Part shown: piece by piece, positions 43,468-52,869 of the stretch
Layout: each line of letters starts with the position of its first letter
Position numbering within the stretch: position 1 is the first letter of the stretch
Source of the DNA: an uncultured Sutterella sp.
GTDB taxonomy: Bacteria; Pseudomonadota; Gammaproteobacteria; Burkholderiales; Burkholderiaceae_F
Length of the DNA stretch: 64,000 bases
Direction of reading: 5' to 3'
Assembly (NCBI GenBank): GCA_949282745.1
Contig: CASDQM010000047.1
Location: forward strand, 248,001-312,000
Translations under genes and position numbers: made by a program
Notes under the pieces: model-generated
What the model saw: the letters and a program-made list of their open reading frames with translations, nothing else
Databases searched by the model: none
What the model was told of the DNA's origin: nothing

Positions 43468-44202
43468 ATGGCGCTCAACTTCAACTGGGAAATGCTCCTT
43501 GAACCCTCCCTCTTCACGGAGGATCCTTGGTGGCTCTACATCCTCTACGGCGCAGGCTGGACCATCGGACTCGCCGTGAGCGCCTTCGCGCTCGCCCTCG
43601 CGGTCGGCATCGTCATCGGCACACTGCGAACAGTGGACAACCGGTTCGTGCGGGGCTTCTGCGAAGCCTGGATCGAACTCTTCCGCAACATTCCGCTCAT
43701 CGTCCAGATCTTCCTCTGGTACTTCGTGCTTCCCGAACTCGTCACGCCCTACAAGGAATGGATGATTTCGGCGCCGCCCGTCGCCTCGCAGTTCCTTTCG
43801 GCCTTCCTCTGCCTCGGTCTCTTCACGTCCTCGCGCGTGGCCGAACAGGTCCGCGCCGGCATCGTGAGCATCCCGCGCGGCCTCTTCAGCGCCGCCAAGG
43901 CCATGGGGCTTCGCGCCACGCAGAGCTATGCGCACGTGATTCTCCCGATGGCGCTGCGCATCGTGCTGCCGCCCTTGACGAGCGAAGCGATGAACCTCAT
44001 CAAGAACACGGCCGTCGCCCTCACGATCGGCCTGCCCGAACTCACGATGCGCGCCAACGAAATGGGCGAGAACACCTTTGAATTCTTCGCCGCCTATCTG
44101 TGGGCGACCGTTCTCTACATCGCGATTTCGCTCTCGGCCGGACGCCTCATGCAGGCCATCGAACGCAAGAGCGCCATCCCCGGCTTCATCGCGGCCCGCT
44201 GA
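43468..44202 (+). CDS. gltJ: Glutamate/aspartate ABC transporter permease GltJ
   Basis: An inner-membrane permease of 244 residues with the HisM-type fold. After an amino-terminal extension come about five spans and the ATPase-contacting EAA loop VRAGIVSIPRGLFSAAKAMGL. It pairs with GltK, as is usual for two-permease glutamate importers. AAAGG lies about 10 bases before the ATG. It is separated from gltI by an 80-base gap that contains a hairpin and from gltK by 17 bases. Confidence 0.92.
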   Translation: MALNFNWEMLLEPSLFTEDPWWLYILYGAGWTIGLAVSAFALALAVGIVIGTLRTVDNRFVRGFCEAWIELFRNIPLIVQIFLWYFVLPELVTPYKEWMISAPPVASQFLSAFLCLGLFTSSRVAEQVRAGIVSIPRGLFSAAKAMGLRATQSYAHVILPMALRIVLPPLTSEAMNLIKNTAVALTIGLPELTMRANEMGENTFEFFAAYLWATVLYIAISLSAGRLMQAIERKSAIPGFIAAR

Positions 44203-44219
44203 CCCGTCAGGAGCGAATC

Positions 44220-44897
44220 ATGGATTTTTCTTCGATCACCAATTCGTCGACCTTCTTGCTCAACGGCGCCCTCTATACGCTCAAGCTCACGCTCATCACG
44301 ACCGTGGGCGGGCTCACGCTCGGGACGCTTCTCGCGCTTGCGCGCCTCTCGTCGAAGGCTGTTCTTCGCGAACCCGCGCGGCTCTACGTGAACTTCATGC
44401 GTTCCGTTCCGCTCGTTCTGATTCTCTTCTGGTTCTTCCTTCTGATGCCGGAAGTGCTGCGGTTGCTCTTCGGGTTCGACCATCCCGTCATGATCGGCGC
44501 GGACTGGACGGCCATCATCACTTTCGTGCTCTTTGAAGCCGCCTATTTCAGCGAGATCATGCGCGCGGGCATCCAGTCGGTCAAAAAAGGACAGATTTTC
44601 GCCGCATACGGTCTCGGTTTGAGCTACCCTCAGACGATGCGCTACGTCGTGCTACCGCAGGCGATTCGCAACATGCTCCCCGTTCTTCTGACGCAGACGA
44701 TCATTCTCTTTCAGGACACGAGTCTCGTCTACGTGATCAGCGGCAACGACTTCATGGGAGCCGTGACGAAAATCGCCCAACGCGACGGGGAACTGATTCT
44801 GATGTACTCGTTTGCGGCGCTGGCCTACCTGGCGGTCTCCCTCTCTCTTTCCCTGCTGATTCGTCGACTGCAGGCGAGGATGGCCGTCGCGCGCTAA
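44220..44897 (+). CDS. gltK: Glutamate/aspartate ABC transporter permease GltK
   Basis: The second permease, 225 residues, about five spans. The EAA loop is [21 protein letters not shown]. The start ATG at 44220 follows CAGGAGCGAATC; the frame is open into gltJ, but those residues are unrelated. It ends 40 bases before gltL. It pairs with GltJ to form the channel. Confidence 0.92.
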   Translation: MDFSSITNSSTFLLNGALYTLKLTLITTVGGLTLGTLLALARLSSKAVLREPARLYVNFMRSVPLVLILFWFFLLMPEVLRLLFGFDHPVMIGADWTAIITFVLFEAAYFSEIMRAGIQSVKKGQIFAAYGLGLSYPQTMRYVVLPQAIRNMLPVLLTQTIILFQDTSLVYVISGNDFMGAVTKIAQRDGELILMYSFAALAYLAVSLSLSLLIRRLQARMAVAR

Positions 44898-44937
44898 CCA
44901 CTCTCCCCCAGAGAAAAAACAAAAGGATTACTCCACC

Positions 44938-45672
44938 ATGGCAATGATTGAAATCAAGAACATCAGCAAGTGGTACGGCTCTTTCCAGGTGTTGAAGGAC
45001 TGCTCCGTCAACGTCGAGAAGGGTGAGGTCGTCGTCGTTTGCGGTCCGTCGGGCTCGGGCAAGTCCACCCTCATCAAGACGGTCAACGCGCTCGAACCCT
45101 TCCAGAAGGGCGAGATCATCGTCGACGGCATCTCCGTGGGCGACCCCAAGACCGACCTGCCGAAGCTGCGCAGCCGCGTGGGCATGGTGTTCCAGCATTT
45201 CGAACTCTTCCCCCACCTCTCGATTCGCGAAAACCTCGTTCTCGCGCAGATGAAGGTGCTCGGCCGCGGCCGTGAGGAAGCGACCGAGCGCGGTCTGAAG
45301 CTCCTTGACCGCGTCGGCCTTCTCAAGCACGCCGACAAGTTCCCCGGCCAGCTCTCGGGCGGTCAGCAGCAGCGCGTCGCCATCGCCCGCGCGCTCGCCA
45401 TGGACCCGATCTGCATGCTCTTTGACGAACCGACCTCGGCCCTTGACCCGGAAATGATCAACGAAGTGCTCGACGTCATGGTGCAGCTCGCCAAGGAAGG
45501 CATGACCATGATGGTGGTCACGCACGAAATGGGCTTTGCCAAGAAGGTGGCCGACCGCGTCATCTTCATGGATGCGGGCGAAATCATCGAAAACCTGCCC
45601 GCGGACGAGTTCTTCGGCAAGCCCCATACGGACCGCGCCCAGAAGTTCCTCTCCAAGATTCTCACGCACTGA
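44938..45672 (+). CDS. gltL: Glutamate/aspartate ABC transporter ATP-binding protein GltL
   Basis: A polar amino-acid uptake ATPase of 244 residues. Walker A is [12 protein letters not shown], the signature is [15 protein letters not shown] and Walker B is [14 protein letters not shown]. The H-loop is VVTHEMGFA. An AAAAGGA site lies just before the ATG. It closes the operon, with a TTCG-loop terminator after it. Confidence 0.94.
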   Translation: MAMIEIKNISKWYGSFQVLKDCSVNVEKGEVVVVCGPSGSGKSTLIKTVNALEPFQKGEIIVDGISVGDPKTDLPKLRSRVGMVFQHFELFPHLSIRENLVLAQMKVLGRGREEATERGLKLLDRVGLLKHADKFPGQLSGGQQQRVAIARALAMDPICMLFDEPTSALDPEMINEVLDVMVQLAKEGMTMMVVTHEMGFAKKVADRVIFMDAGEIIENLPADEFFGKPHTDRAQKFLSKILTH

Positions 45673-45702
45673 TCGACCCCGCCTTACGGTCGACCGTTGC
45701 CG

Positions 45703-45727
45703 CGGCACCCTTCGGGGTGCCGTTTTT
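45703..45727 (+). terminator. Terminator after gltL
   Basis: An eight-pair stem CGGCACCC/GGGTGCCG with a TTCG loop and five T. Confidence 0.9.
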
Positions 45728-45849
45728 GCATTTGCAAAAGAAAAAATTCGCTTGAGCTTCCGCCGAACGCGACTTCTCGGATCGGCGCCGCCTCCGAACG
45801 CGGTATCATTTACAGATTGACCTCCCAACCGCTTTTCACGAAGTTCAAC

Positions 45850-46833
45850 ATGCCTTATCAGCTTGATCCCGCCGCAGCCCTTCGACTCGGACAGGCCGTC
45901 CTGCAACAGGAAGCCGAAGCCCTGCACATGCTCGCCGAGCGCATCGGCGACGATTTCGTCGAAGCCGTCCGCATTCTTCTCGACTGCCGCGGCCGACTGG
46001 TGGTTTCGGGCGTGGGCAAATCGGGGCACATCGGCCGCAAACTCGCCGCGACCTTCGCCTCCACGGGCACGCCCGCCTTCTTCGTGCACGCGGCCGAAGC
46101 CGCCCACGGCGACCTCGGCATGATCACGTCCGACGACGTGGTGCTCGCCATTTCGTACTCGGGCGAAACGAACGAACTTCTGACGATCGTTCCGACCCTC
46201 AAGCGCGAAGGCGCCCGCCTCATCGCCATGACCGGGAACCCCAATTCGAGCCTTGCGAAGTACGCCGACGTGCACCTCAACTGCCACGTCGAACGCGAAG
46301 CCTGCCCGCTCAATCTCGCGCCCACCACCTCGACGACGGCCACGCTCGCGCTCGGCGACGCCCTGGCGGTCTCCTGCCTCTCCGCGAAGGGCTTCAGCAA
46401 GGAGGACTTCGCGCGCAGCCATCCGGGCGGCGCGCTCGGACGCCGTCTGCTTCTTCACGTCTCCGACGTCATGCGCTCGGGCGACGCGGTGCCCTTTGTT
46501 ACGGCCGACACCCGCGTTCTCGACGCCGTTCGCGTCATCACCAAGAAGCACATCGGCATGACCGCGATCGTCGACGCCGACCAGCACGTCCTCGGCATCT
46601 TCACCGAAGGCGACCTGCGCCGACTCATCGAGGCCCGCGGCGACATCCGTCCGGTCATCATCTCGGAAGTCATGACGCGCTCGCCCGCCACGATCCGCCC
46701 CGAGGAACTCGCCGCGCAGGCCGTGCGCATCCTCAATCAGCGCCAGTGCAACCAGCTTCTCGTCGTCGACGGCGAGAACCGCCTCGTCGGCGCCCTGCAC
46801 ATGCACGACCTCGTCAACGCCAAAGTCCTCTAA
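45850..46833 (+). CDS. kdsD: D-arabinose 5-phosphate isomerase
   Basis: Converts ribulose-5-phosphate to arabinose-5-phosphate, the first committed step to Kdo. The 327-residue protein has a SIS domain (about 40-175) with GVGKSGHIGRKLAATF and the metal-site histidine of EAAHGDLGMI, then two CBS domains (about 208-265 and 275-325). The ATG at 45850 starts MPYQLDPA; upstream sequence is the gltL terminator. It heads the Kdo/Lpt/rpoN cluster, with kdsC nine bases downstream. Confidence 0.95.
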   Translation: MPYQLDPAAALRLGQAVLQQEAEALHMLAERIGDDFVEAVRILLDCRGRLVVSGVGKSGHIGRKLAATFASTGTPAFFVHAAEAAHGDLGMITSDDVVLAISYSGETNELLTIVPTLKREGARLIAMTGNPNSSLAKYADVHLNCHVEREACPLNLAPTTSTTATLALGDALAVSCLSAKGFSKEDFARSHPGGALGRRLLLHVSDVMRSGDAVPFVTADTRVLDAVRVITKKHIGMTAIVDADQHVLGIFTEGDLRRLIEARGDIRPVIISEVMTRSPATIRPEELAAQAVRILNQRQCNQLLVVDGENRLVGALHMHDLVNAKVL

Positions 46834-46842
46834 GGAGTCCCT

Positions 46843-47379
46843 ATGGTGGCCAAGCTCCAGGAAAAAGCCCGCCGCATCCGCATGGTGATCCTCGACGTCG
46901 ACGGAGTGCTCTCCGACGGCACGATCAACGTTTCCGGATCGGGGGAACTCTACAAGGCCTTTTTCGTTCGGGACGGTCTCGGCATCAAGATGCTCCAGAA
47001 GGCGGGCATCCCCGTCGGCATCATCACGGGGCGCTCGTCCGACATCGTGGCGCGCCGCGCCGAGGAACTCGGCATCACGGACCTCGCCCAGGGCCAGCGC
47101 TTCAAGACGAACGCCTGGGAGGCGATGCTCGCCCGCCGCGGCCTTGAGAACGAAGAGGTCGCCTACATGGGCGACGACGTGCCGGACCTGCCGCTTCTCA
47201 TGCGGGCGGGGCTTTCCGCGACGCCCGCCGACGGCATCGCCGACCTCGACGGCCTCGTCGACTTCCGCTCGCATTTCCCGGGCGGCCGCGGCGCCGTGCG
47301 CGAACTCGCCGAACTCATTCTCCGCGCCCAGGACCGCTGGGACGATCTGATCCGCCAAACCTACGTGGAAGGAAAGTGA
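46843..47379 (+). CDS. kdsC: 3-deoxy-D-manno-octulosonate-8-phosphate phosphatase
   Basis: A HAD-family phosphatase of 178 residues that releases Kdo from Kdo-8-phosphate. Motif I is LDVDGVLSDGTI, and the later GDDVPDLPLL is the HAD motif IV. It is the C0-type HAD without a large cap, which acts as a tetramer. AAGGAG lies five bases before the ATG. It is one base from lptC. Confidence 0.96.
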   Translation: MVAKLQEKARRIRMVILDVDGVLSDGTINVSGSGELYKAFFVRDGLGIKMLQKAGIPVGIITGRSSDIVARRAEELGITDLAQGQRFKTNAWEAMLARRGLENEEVAYMGDDVPDLPLLMRAGLSATPADGIADLDGLVDFRSHFPGGRGAVRELAELILRAQDRWDDLIRQTYVEGK

Positions 47380-47380
47380 G

Positions 47381-47989
47381 ATGGCCCACCGTCGCCTCAT
47401 CATTCAGGAACGCATCACGGCCATCGTCGGCGCCGCCCTGCTCTTCTCGCTTGTCGGACTGAGCTACTACTACTCCATCCAGATTTCGCTCGACGACCTG
47501 AAGTACGTCCCGAGCGCCTCGTCGCCCGACTTCACCGCGACCGACGTCACGATGTCGGACTTCAACGAACAGGGCGTCGCCTCGCAGCGGCTCGCCGCCC
47601 AGAGCGTCGAGCACTACTCCGACGAGCGCATGATGGCCCTTCAGGCCACCTATCACACCCTGGATCCGTCCAAGCCCCAGATCGTCGCGCGGGCCGACAA
47701 GGCCGAAAGCCTCGACGGTCTGGAAACCGTTCAGCTCACGGGGAACGTCCGTTTCACCCGGGCCGCCTCCGAGGAAGAGCCCGATCTCTATTTCGAGACG
47801 GAATACCTCAACGGCTTCCTCGACACGCACCAGTTTGAGACCGACCGTTCCGTCTTCATGCGGCGCGGAGAAGACACGACCTCCTCGCAAAACGGAATGC
47901 GCTACGATAACGTCGCGCACACCGTCGAGCTGACGGGAAGTGTCCAGACGGTCCTTCACCCGCAATCCAAATCGATCGCCTTGCCCTGA
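47381..47989 (+). CDS. lptC: LPS export protein LptC
   Basis: The single-span inner-membrane part of the LPS bridge, 202 residues. The amino-terminal span (about residues 11-30, IVGAALLFSLVGLSYYYSI) is followed by a periplasmic beta-jellyroll of the LptC/DUF1239 type (YVPSASSPDFTATDVTM, LTGNVRF). Sequence conservation in the family is low, so placement between kdsC and lptA is the main support. It receives LPS from LptB2FG and passes it to LptA. Confidence 0.9.
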   Translation: MAHRRLIIQERITAIVGAALLFSLVGLSYYYSIQISLDDLKYVPSASSPDFTATDVTMSDFNEQGVASQRLAAQSVEHYSDERMMALQATYHTLDPSKPQIVARADKAESLDGLETVQLTGNVRFTRAASEEEPDLYFETEYLNGFLDTHQFETDRSVFMRRGEDTTSSQNGMRYDNVAHTVELTGSVQTVLHPQSKSIALP

Positions 47990-48006
47990 TTACACGAGAA
48001 CTCGTC

Positions 48007-48606
48007 ATGTCCATCAAAGTCCTATGCCTTCTCGCCAGCGTCATGTTCCCGCTCAGCGCCTTTGCCCTTGCAACGGACCGGGAGCAGCCCATCGAGATCC
48101 ACGCCGACGCCTTCAACGGAGATGAAGTCAAGCAGACCGCCGTGTATTCGGGCAACGTCATCGTGACGCAGGGCTCCATGACTCTGCAGGGCGCCCGCCT
48201 CGAACTGCGTCTCTCCGCCCGCGGCTATCGTCAGGGCACGATCACGGGGAACCTCGCGCGCTTCCGTCAGCAGCGCGATCCCAAGACGCCCGGCGTGGAC
48301 GAATGGGTGCACGCTCGAGCCGAAAAGATCATCTACGACGAAGAGGTCGACACGATCACGCTTGACGGCAAGGCGCGCCTCGCCCGTTCCGAAAACGGCG
48401 TGGAAAAGGACATCACCGAGGGCGAACGCATCGTCTACGACATGCGCAACGCCCGCTCGCGCGTCGAAGGCGGCGTGGTGAACGGCCAGAAGCAGCGCGT
48501 GAGCACCATCATCGCGCCCCGCAACAACAACGCCAAGGAAACCAAGCCCCGCGAAGGCGCGGACCTCTCGAACGCCACCTCTCTTTCGCCCGCCAAGAAG
48601 GACTGA
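48007..48606 (+). CDS. lptA: LPS transport periplasmic protein LptA
   Basis: A 199-residue periplasmic bridge protein with a signal peptide (about residues 1-20, ending SAFALA). An OstA-like beta-jellyroll follows, with QPIEIHADAFNGDE and YSGNVIVTQGSM, both characteristic. The tail (about 165-199) is lysine-rich and probably disordered. It assembles between LptC and the LptDE complex. It lies 17 bases after lptC and six before lptB. Confidence 0.93.
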   Translation: MSIKVLCLLASVMFPLSAFALATDREQPIEIHADAFNGDEVKQTAVYSGNVIVTQGSMTLQGARLELRLSARGYRQGTITGNLARFRQQRDPKTPGVDEWVHARAEKIIYDEEVDTITLDGKARLARSENGVEKDITEGERIVYDMRNARSRVEGGVVNGQKQRVSTIIAPRNNNAKETKPREGADLSNATSLSPAKKD

Positions 48607-48612
48607 CGCACC

Positions 48613-49395
48613 GTGACCGAAACGCAAAACACCAATCCTATCCGCCACAACAACACCCACACGCTCGTGGCGACGGGGCTGCAGAAGCACTACGGTTCCC
48701 GACAGGTCGTCAAGGGCGTCGATCTGGCCGTGAAGTCCGGCGAAGTGGTGGGCCTTCTCGGCCCGAACGGCGCGGGCAAGACCACGTCTTTCTACATGGT
48801 CGTGGGGCTCGTCGTTGCGGACCGCGGCACGATCGAACTCGACGGCAAGTCGATCACGCACATGCCGATCTATCAGCGCGCCCGCCTCGGACTCTCGTAT
48901 CTTCCGCAGGAAGCGAGCGTTTTCCGCCGCCTCACGGTGGAGGACAACATCCGTGCCATTCTCGAGCTGCAGGACGGCGAAGACGGCCGCCCCCTCTCGA
49001 AGCCCGAGATCGAACAGCGCCTCAACATGCTCCTTGAAGAGCTGCAGATTCAGCACATCCGCACGAGCATGGCGATGTCGCTTTCGGGCGGTGAACGCCG
49101 ACGCACCGAAATCGCCCGCGCCCTCGCCGCGAATCCCCGCTTCATCCTGCTCGACGAACCGTTCGCGGGCGTCGACCCGATCGCGGTGATCGAAATTCAG
49201 CGCATCGTCCGATTCCTCAAGGACCGCAACATCGGCGTCCTCATCACGGACCACAACGTCCGCGAAACGCTTGCCATCTGCGACCACGCCTACATCATCA
49301 ACGAAGGCAGCGTTCTCGCCTCGGGTTCGCCCAAGGACATCATCGACAATCCCGAAGTGCGCACCTTCTATCTCGGCGACAACTTCCGCATGTAA
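48613..49395 (+). CDS. lptB: LPS export ABC transporter ATP-binding protein LptB
   Basis: Powers LPS extraction from the inner membrane as a dimer with LptF and LptG (not in this window). The 260 residues include Walker [14 protein letters not shown], the signature [15 protein letters not shown] and Walker [14 protein letters not shown]. The H-loop is LITDHNVRE. An amino-terminal extension of about 15 residues precedes the domain. Its stop shares one base with the rpoN start. Confidence 0.96.
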   Translation: MTETQNTNPIRHNNTHTLVATGLQKHYGSRQVVKGVDLAVKSGEVVGLLGPNGAGKTTSFYMVVGLVVADRGTIELDGKSITHMPIYQRARLGLSYLPQEASVFRRLTVEDNIRAILELQDGEDGRPLSKPEIEQRLNMLLEELQIQHIRTSMAMSLSGGERRRTEIARALAANPRFILLDEPFAGVDPIAVIEIQRIVRFLKDRNIGVLITDHNVRETLAICDHAYIINEGSVLASGSPKDIIDNPEVRTFYLGDNFRM

Positions 49396-50741
49396 TGCTC
49401 GGACTCGACCTCTCGGCCTCGCAACGTCTGCAGACGACGCTCAGCCAGTCGCAGCAGCAGTCCCTGCGCGTCCTGCAGATGTCGTCGGCGGAACTGCGCG
49501 ACGAGGCGGAGCGCCTCGCCGCGGAGAATCCCTTTCTCGAAGTCGACGCCGAAGGCGCCGAACCGTCCGATGCCCCCGCCGAAGAGGGGCTCGCGTTGGA
49601 GCGCGCGGACGTTCCGATCGACCATCTCTACGACCGATGGCCGGGGGCCGAAGAATCCTCCGCCGATCCCTGGGACGCCTCGGCGCGCGAAGAAACGCTC
49701 GGCGAACATCTGCGCGCGCAAATGGGGTTTCTCACGCTCACCGACGACACCCGCGCGGCGCTTCTCTATCTGATCGACGCGCTCGACGAACACGGCCTTC
49801 TTCCCGCGCCCCTCGACGTTCTCCGAAAGGAAACGAACGAAGGGATTTCGCCCGACGACTGGCGGCGCGCGCTCGAGATTCTGCGCTCCTTCGATCCGAC
49901 GGGCGTGGGCGCCTTCGACCGCGGAGAAATGCTCCGTCTGCAGGTCGACGAACTCCTGAAGGAGGGCGTTGTCGCCCCGGAAACCGCCGAGACCTTCCGA
50001 GATCTCACGGCGTCGGGACTCGAAGGGCTCGCAAAACTTCGCGAACCGTCCTGCGGACTCTCTTCCGATCTGCGCGACGATCTCCTCGCGCTCCTCGCGA
50101 AACTCAAGCCCAACATCACCTCGGACTTTGCCGAGGCGCCCGTGCAGTACGTCCGCCCCGACGTGTGGGTGGAGCCCCTCCCCGAAGCGGGGCTTCGCTT
50201 CACGCTCCTGCGGGGCGCCGAGCCCGTCGTTTCGCTCGTGCAGTCGGGCGAGCGGGCGGCGCGCGACGAAACCTTGCGCGAACTCTGGCAGGAAGCCAAG
50301 GCCTTCGTGCGCGCGGTCGAAGCGAGAAAGGAGACGCTCCTCAGAATCATCCGCTTCGCAGGCATGCGGCAGGAAGCCTTTTTCCGCCGGGGCCCCGAGA
50401 CCCTCGTTCCGCTCACGCAGCAGGAGGCGGCCGCGGCGCTCGGCCTGGCCGACTCCACCGTGAGCCGCACCGTCACAAGCAAGTACTTCCGCTGCGCGCA
50501 CGGCACCTACGAACTGCAGACGCTTTTCCCGGGACCGGGCCACGCTGGTCCGAGCCGGGAGACGATCGTCGAGCGGATCTACGGCTGGGTGAAAAACGAA
50601 GATCCCGCCCATCCGCTCAGCGACACGAAACTCACGACCATGCTGACGGAGGCGGGCTTTGACGTCGCCCGCCGCACCGTGGCGAAATATCGGGCCGAAG
50701 CGGGCATTCCGAGTCCGAGCGAGCGGCGCCGCAAAGGATGA
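49395..50741 (+). CDS. rpoN: RNA polymerase sigma-54 factor
   Basis: A 448-residue sigma factor that needs enhancer-binding ATPases for open-complex formation. Region I is glutamine-rich (SQRLQTTLSQSQQQSLRVLQ), a core-binding domain follows, and the helix-turn-helix and the RpoN box ARRTVAKYR (425-433) that reads the -24 element are present. Length is somewhat below the usual 470-490. It is joined to lptB by a one-base overlap. The usual downstream hpf, ptsN and hprK are missing; rapZ comes next. A consensus target promoter is in this window at 42428. Confidence 0.96.
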   Translation: MLGLDLSASQRLQTTLSQSQQQSLRVLQMSSAELRDEAERLAAENPFLEVDAEGAEPSDAPAEEGLALERADVPIDHLYDRWPGAEESSADPWDASAREETLGEHLRAQMGFLTLTDDTRAALLYLIDALDEHGLLPAPLDVLRKETNEGISPDDWRRALEILRSFDPTGVGAFDRGEMLRLQVDELLKEGVVAPETAETFRDLTASGLEGLAKLREPSCGLSSDLRDDLLALLAKLKPNITSDFAEAPVQYVRPDVWVEPLPEAGLRFTLLRGAEPVVSLVQSGERAARDETLRELWQEAKAFVRAVEARKETLLRIIRFAGMRQEAFFRRGPETLVPLTQQEAAAALGLADSTVSRTVTSKYFRCAHGTYELQTLFPGPGHAGPSRETIVERIYGWVKNEDPAHPLSDTKLTTMLTEAGFDVARRTVAKYRAEAGIPSPSERRRKG

Positions 50742-50829
50742 GGGACTTCGTCGGACGCCCGGCTCTCTTTCAGCGAAGATTTCGTTTTGCCGTAGACTGA
50801 GCGAACGTCACGACCCTCATGGAGCGAGC

Positions 50830-51711
50830 ATGCAAATCGTTTTGGTTACCGGTCTCTCGGGAAGCGGCAAGTCGATCGCCATCCGACAGCTCGAAGACTG
50901 CGGCTACTACTGCATCGACAATCTGCCCGCGCACTTTCTCGTCCCCGTTCTGCGCGACCTGCATTCAGGCGGCACGAACATGGCGGCGGTCGCCATCGAC
51001 GCCCGCTCCCACGCCACGTTCGAAGGCATCCGCAACGGCATTGAAACCCTGCGCGCCGAAGGGCACGACGTGCGCGTCCTCTTTTTGACGGCTTCGACCA
51101 CGGAACTCGTGCAGCGCTTCTCCGAAACGAGGCGCCGTCATCCGCTCACGACCCGCCTGCGCCAAAACGGGCGCGAACCGACGCTGCAGGAAGCGATCGA
51201 GCGCGAACGCGACATTCTCGGCGAAGCGGCCGTCATGGGACACGTCCTCGACACGACGGGGATCCTTCCCAACGTTCTTCGCCGCTGGGTCCTGCAGTTC
51301 GTCAATCTCGCCTCGGCGCCGCTTACGCTTTCCTTCGAGTCCTTCGCCTTCAAGCACGGACTCCCCGTCGCCGCGGACCTGGTCTTCGACGTGCGCTGCC
51401 TTCCCAATCCCTACTACGACGAATCCCTTCGCCCGCTCACGGGGAAGGACGAGCCCGTCGCGGCGTTTCTCGCCGCCCAGCCCGACGTCGTGCGCATGAT
51501 CGACGACATCGAGGGATTCGTGCGGCGGTGGCTCCCCGCCTACCGCGCGCAAAACCGCCACTATCTCACCGTGGCGATCGGCTGTACGGGCGGACAGCAC
51601 CGCTCCGTCTTCACGGCCGAAACGCTCTGCCGCCGCTTCGCTGCGGAGGGAGCGCTCGTTCGTCACCGGGCTCTCGAGAGCTACGGTCTCAACCGCACAC
51701 AGACGCGTTGA
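50830..51711 (+). CDS. rapZ: RNase adapter / nucleotide-binding protein RapZ
   Basis: A 293-residue RapZ/YvcJ protein. The P-loop GLSGSGKS (8-15) opens an ATPase-like domain. The carboxyl domain includes GCTGGQHRSVFTAETL, the metabolite-sensing region that binds glucosamine-6-phosphate in enterics. GGAG lies four bases before the chosen ATG; the frame is open into rpoN without homology. In E. coli it controls glmS mRNA through small RNAs not known in betaproteobacteria. It normally follows hprK in this lineage, but here follows rpoN directly. Its end overlaps the convergent mutY by 23 bases. Confidence 0.95.
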   Translation: MQIVLVTGLSGSGKSIAIRQLEDCGYYCIDNLPAHFLVPVLRDLHSGGTNMAAVAIDARSHATFEGIRNGIETLRAEGHDVRVLFLTASTTELVQRFSETRRRHPLTTRLRQNGREPTLQEAIERERDILGEAAVMGHVLDTTGILPNVLRRWVLQFVNLASAPLTLSFESFAFKHGLPVAADLVFDVRCLPNPYYDESLRPLTGKDEPVAAFLAAQPDVVRMIDDIEGFVRRWLPAYRAQNRHYLTVAIGCTGGQHRSVFTAETLCRRFAAEGALVRHRALESYGLNRTQTR

Positions 51712-52786
51712 GCTGTTTGGCGACGGCGTCCGCTTCGGGCCAGTAGCGCGCGATCGGCGCGGGCATGCCGAAGGTTTCCCGCTCGGAGAACGGCACGATT
51801 CGCCAGCCCTCCCGCTCGACCGCCCGCAGACGCGCGACGACGGGCGTGATGACGAGGCGGTAGTGCGTGAAGTCGTGCGGCCAGGCTTCGCCCACGCGCT
51901 CCCAGAGGACGTCCTCCCGGGGAAGCGAAAGCGTCTCGGCCGTGCCGTACCCTTCTCCCGCGGGCGTCACCCAGAGTCCGCGCCAAACGCCGGGCGTCGT
52001 CTTTTTCTCGAGCACGACGCCCTCCTGCGCATAGAGGAAAAAGAGCGTTGCATGACGCACGGGGCGCTCGCGCCTGGCGCGCGGCGCCGGATAGTCTTCG
52101 GCCCGACCTTCCTTCGAGGCCCGACAAAAGCTCCGTACGGGACATTCCGCGCAACGCGGCGCCTTTTTGCGGCAGATTTCCGCTCCCACGTCCATGAGCC
52201 CCTGCGTATAGGCGGCCATGTCTTCGGACGCGGGCAAGAGCGACTCGGCCGCGGCCCAGACCTTCGTCTCGAAGGCGCGCTCCCCGACGGCGCCGGGAAT
52301 CGCCATCACGCGCGCGAGCACCCGCTTGGCGTTGCCGTCGCACATGACGGCCCGCTCGCCGTAGCAGAAGGCCGCGATCGCGCCCGCCGTGCTCGGTCCC
52401 ACGCCGGGGAGTTCGGCCAGGCCCGCGGCGGTCTTCGGAAAGACGCCTCCGCGCTCGGCCACCCATTGCGCCGCCTTGTGCAGATTGCGCGCGCGGCTGT
52501 AATAGCCGAGTCCCGCCCAGAGCGCCTGCACCTCGTCGTCCGTTGCCCGGGCGAGATCCTCCACCGTGGGAAAGGCTCGGAGAAATTTCTGAAAATATCC
52601 CTCCACCGTCGTCGTGCGCGTCTGCTGCAGCATGACTTCGGAGAGCCACCGCTCGTAGGGCGTGTCGTAGCGCTGCCAAGAAAAGGCGTGTCGGCCGTGG
52701 TTTCTCTGCCAATCCGCCAGCGCGGCGCCGAAACCCTCCGTCGGAAAATCCTGATGTTTCTCTGTCATGACGTGGCATTTTGGCAC
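51689..52786 (-). CDS. mutY: A/G-specific adenine glycosylase
   Basis: Removes adenine paired with 8-oxoguanine. The 365-residue protein has a helix-hairpin-helix LPGVGPSTAGAIAAF, the catalytic Asp in CDGNAKRVLARV and an iron-sulfur cluster of C-x6-C-x2-C-x5-C (CRKKAPRCAECPVRSFC). A NUDIX-like carboxyl domain (about 235-360) recognises the oxidised base. The start may be the ATG at 52786 or at 52768; neither has a clear ribosome site. It is divergent from the TPR gene. Confidence 0.95.
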   Translation of the reverse strand: MPKCHVMTEKHQDFPTEGFGAALADWQRNHGRHAFSWQRYDTPYERWLSEVMLQQTRTTTVEGYFQKFLRAFPTVEDLARATDDEVQALWAGLGYYSRARNLHKAAQWVAERGGVFPKTAAGLAELPGVGPSTAGAIAAFCYGERAVMCDGNAKRVLARVMAIPGAVGERAFETKVWAAAESLLPASEDMAAYTQGLMDVGAEICRKKAPRCAECPVRSFCRASKEGRAEDYPAPRARRERPVRHATLFFLYAQEGVVLEKKTTPGVWRGLWVTPAGEGYGTAETLSLPREDVLWERVGEAWPHDFTHYRLVITPVVARLRAVEREGWRIVPFSERETFGMPAPIARYWPEADAVAKQLNASVCG

Positions 52787-52869
52787 ATCTTCCGTCGCGC
52801 TTCACCCGTTTCGACGGGGACGTTCTCGCTACAATGGCGAGACATTCCGCTCTCGATTTTCATAACGAC

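Noticed and set aside
44752-47403. An 883-codon minus-strand open frame antisense to gltL, kdsD and kdsC
   Set aside because: Same shadow effect; the sense strand encodes well-identified proteins with ribosome sites.
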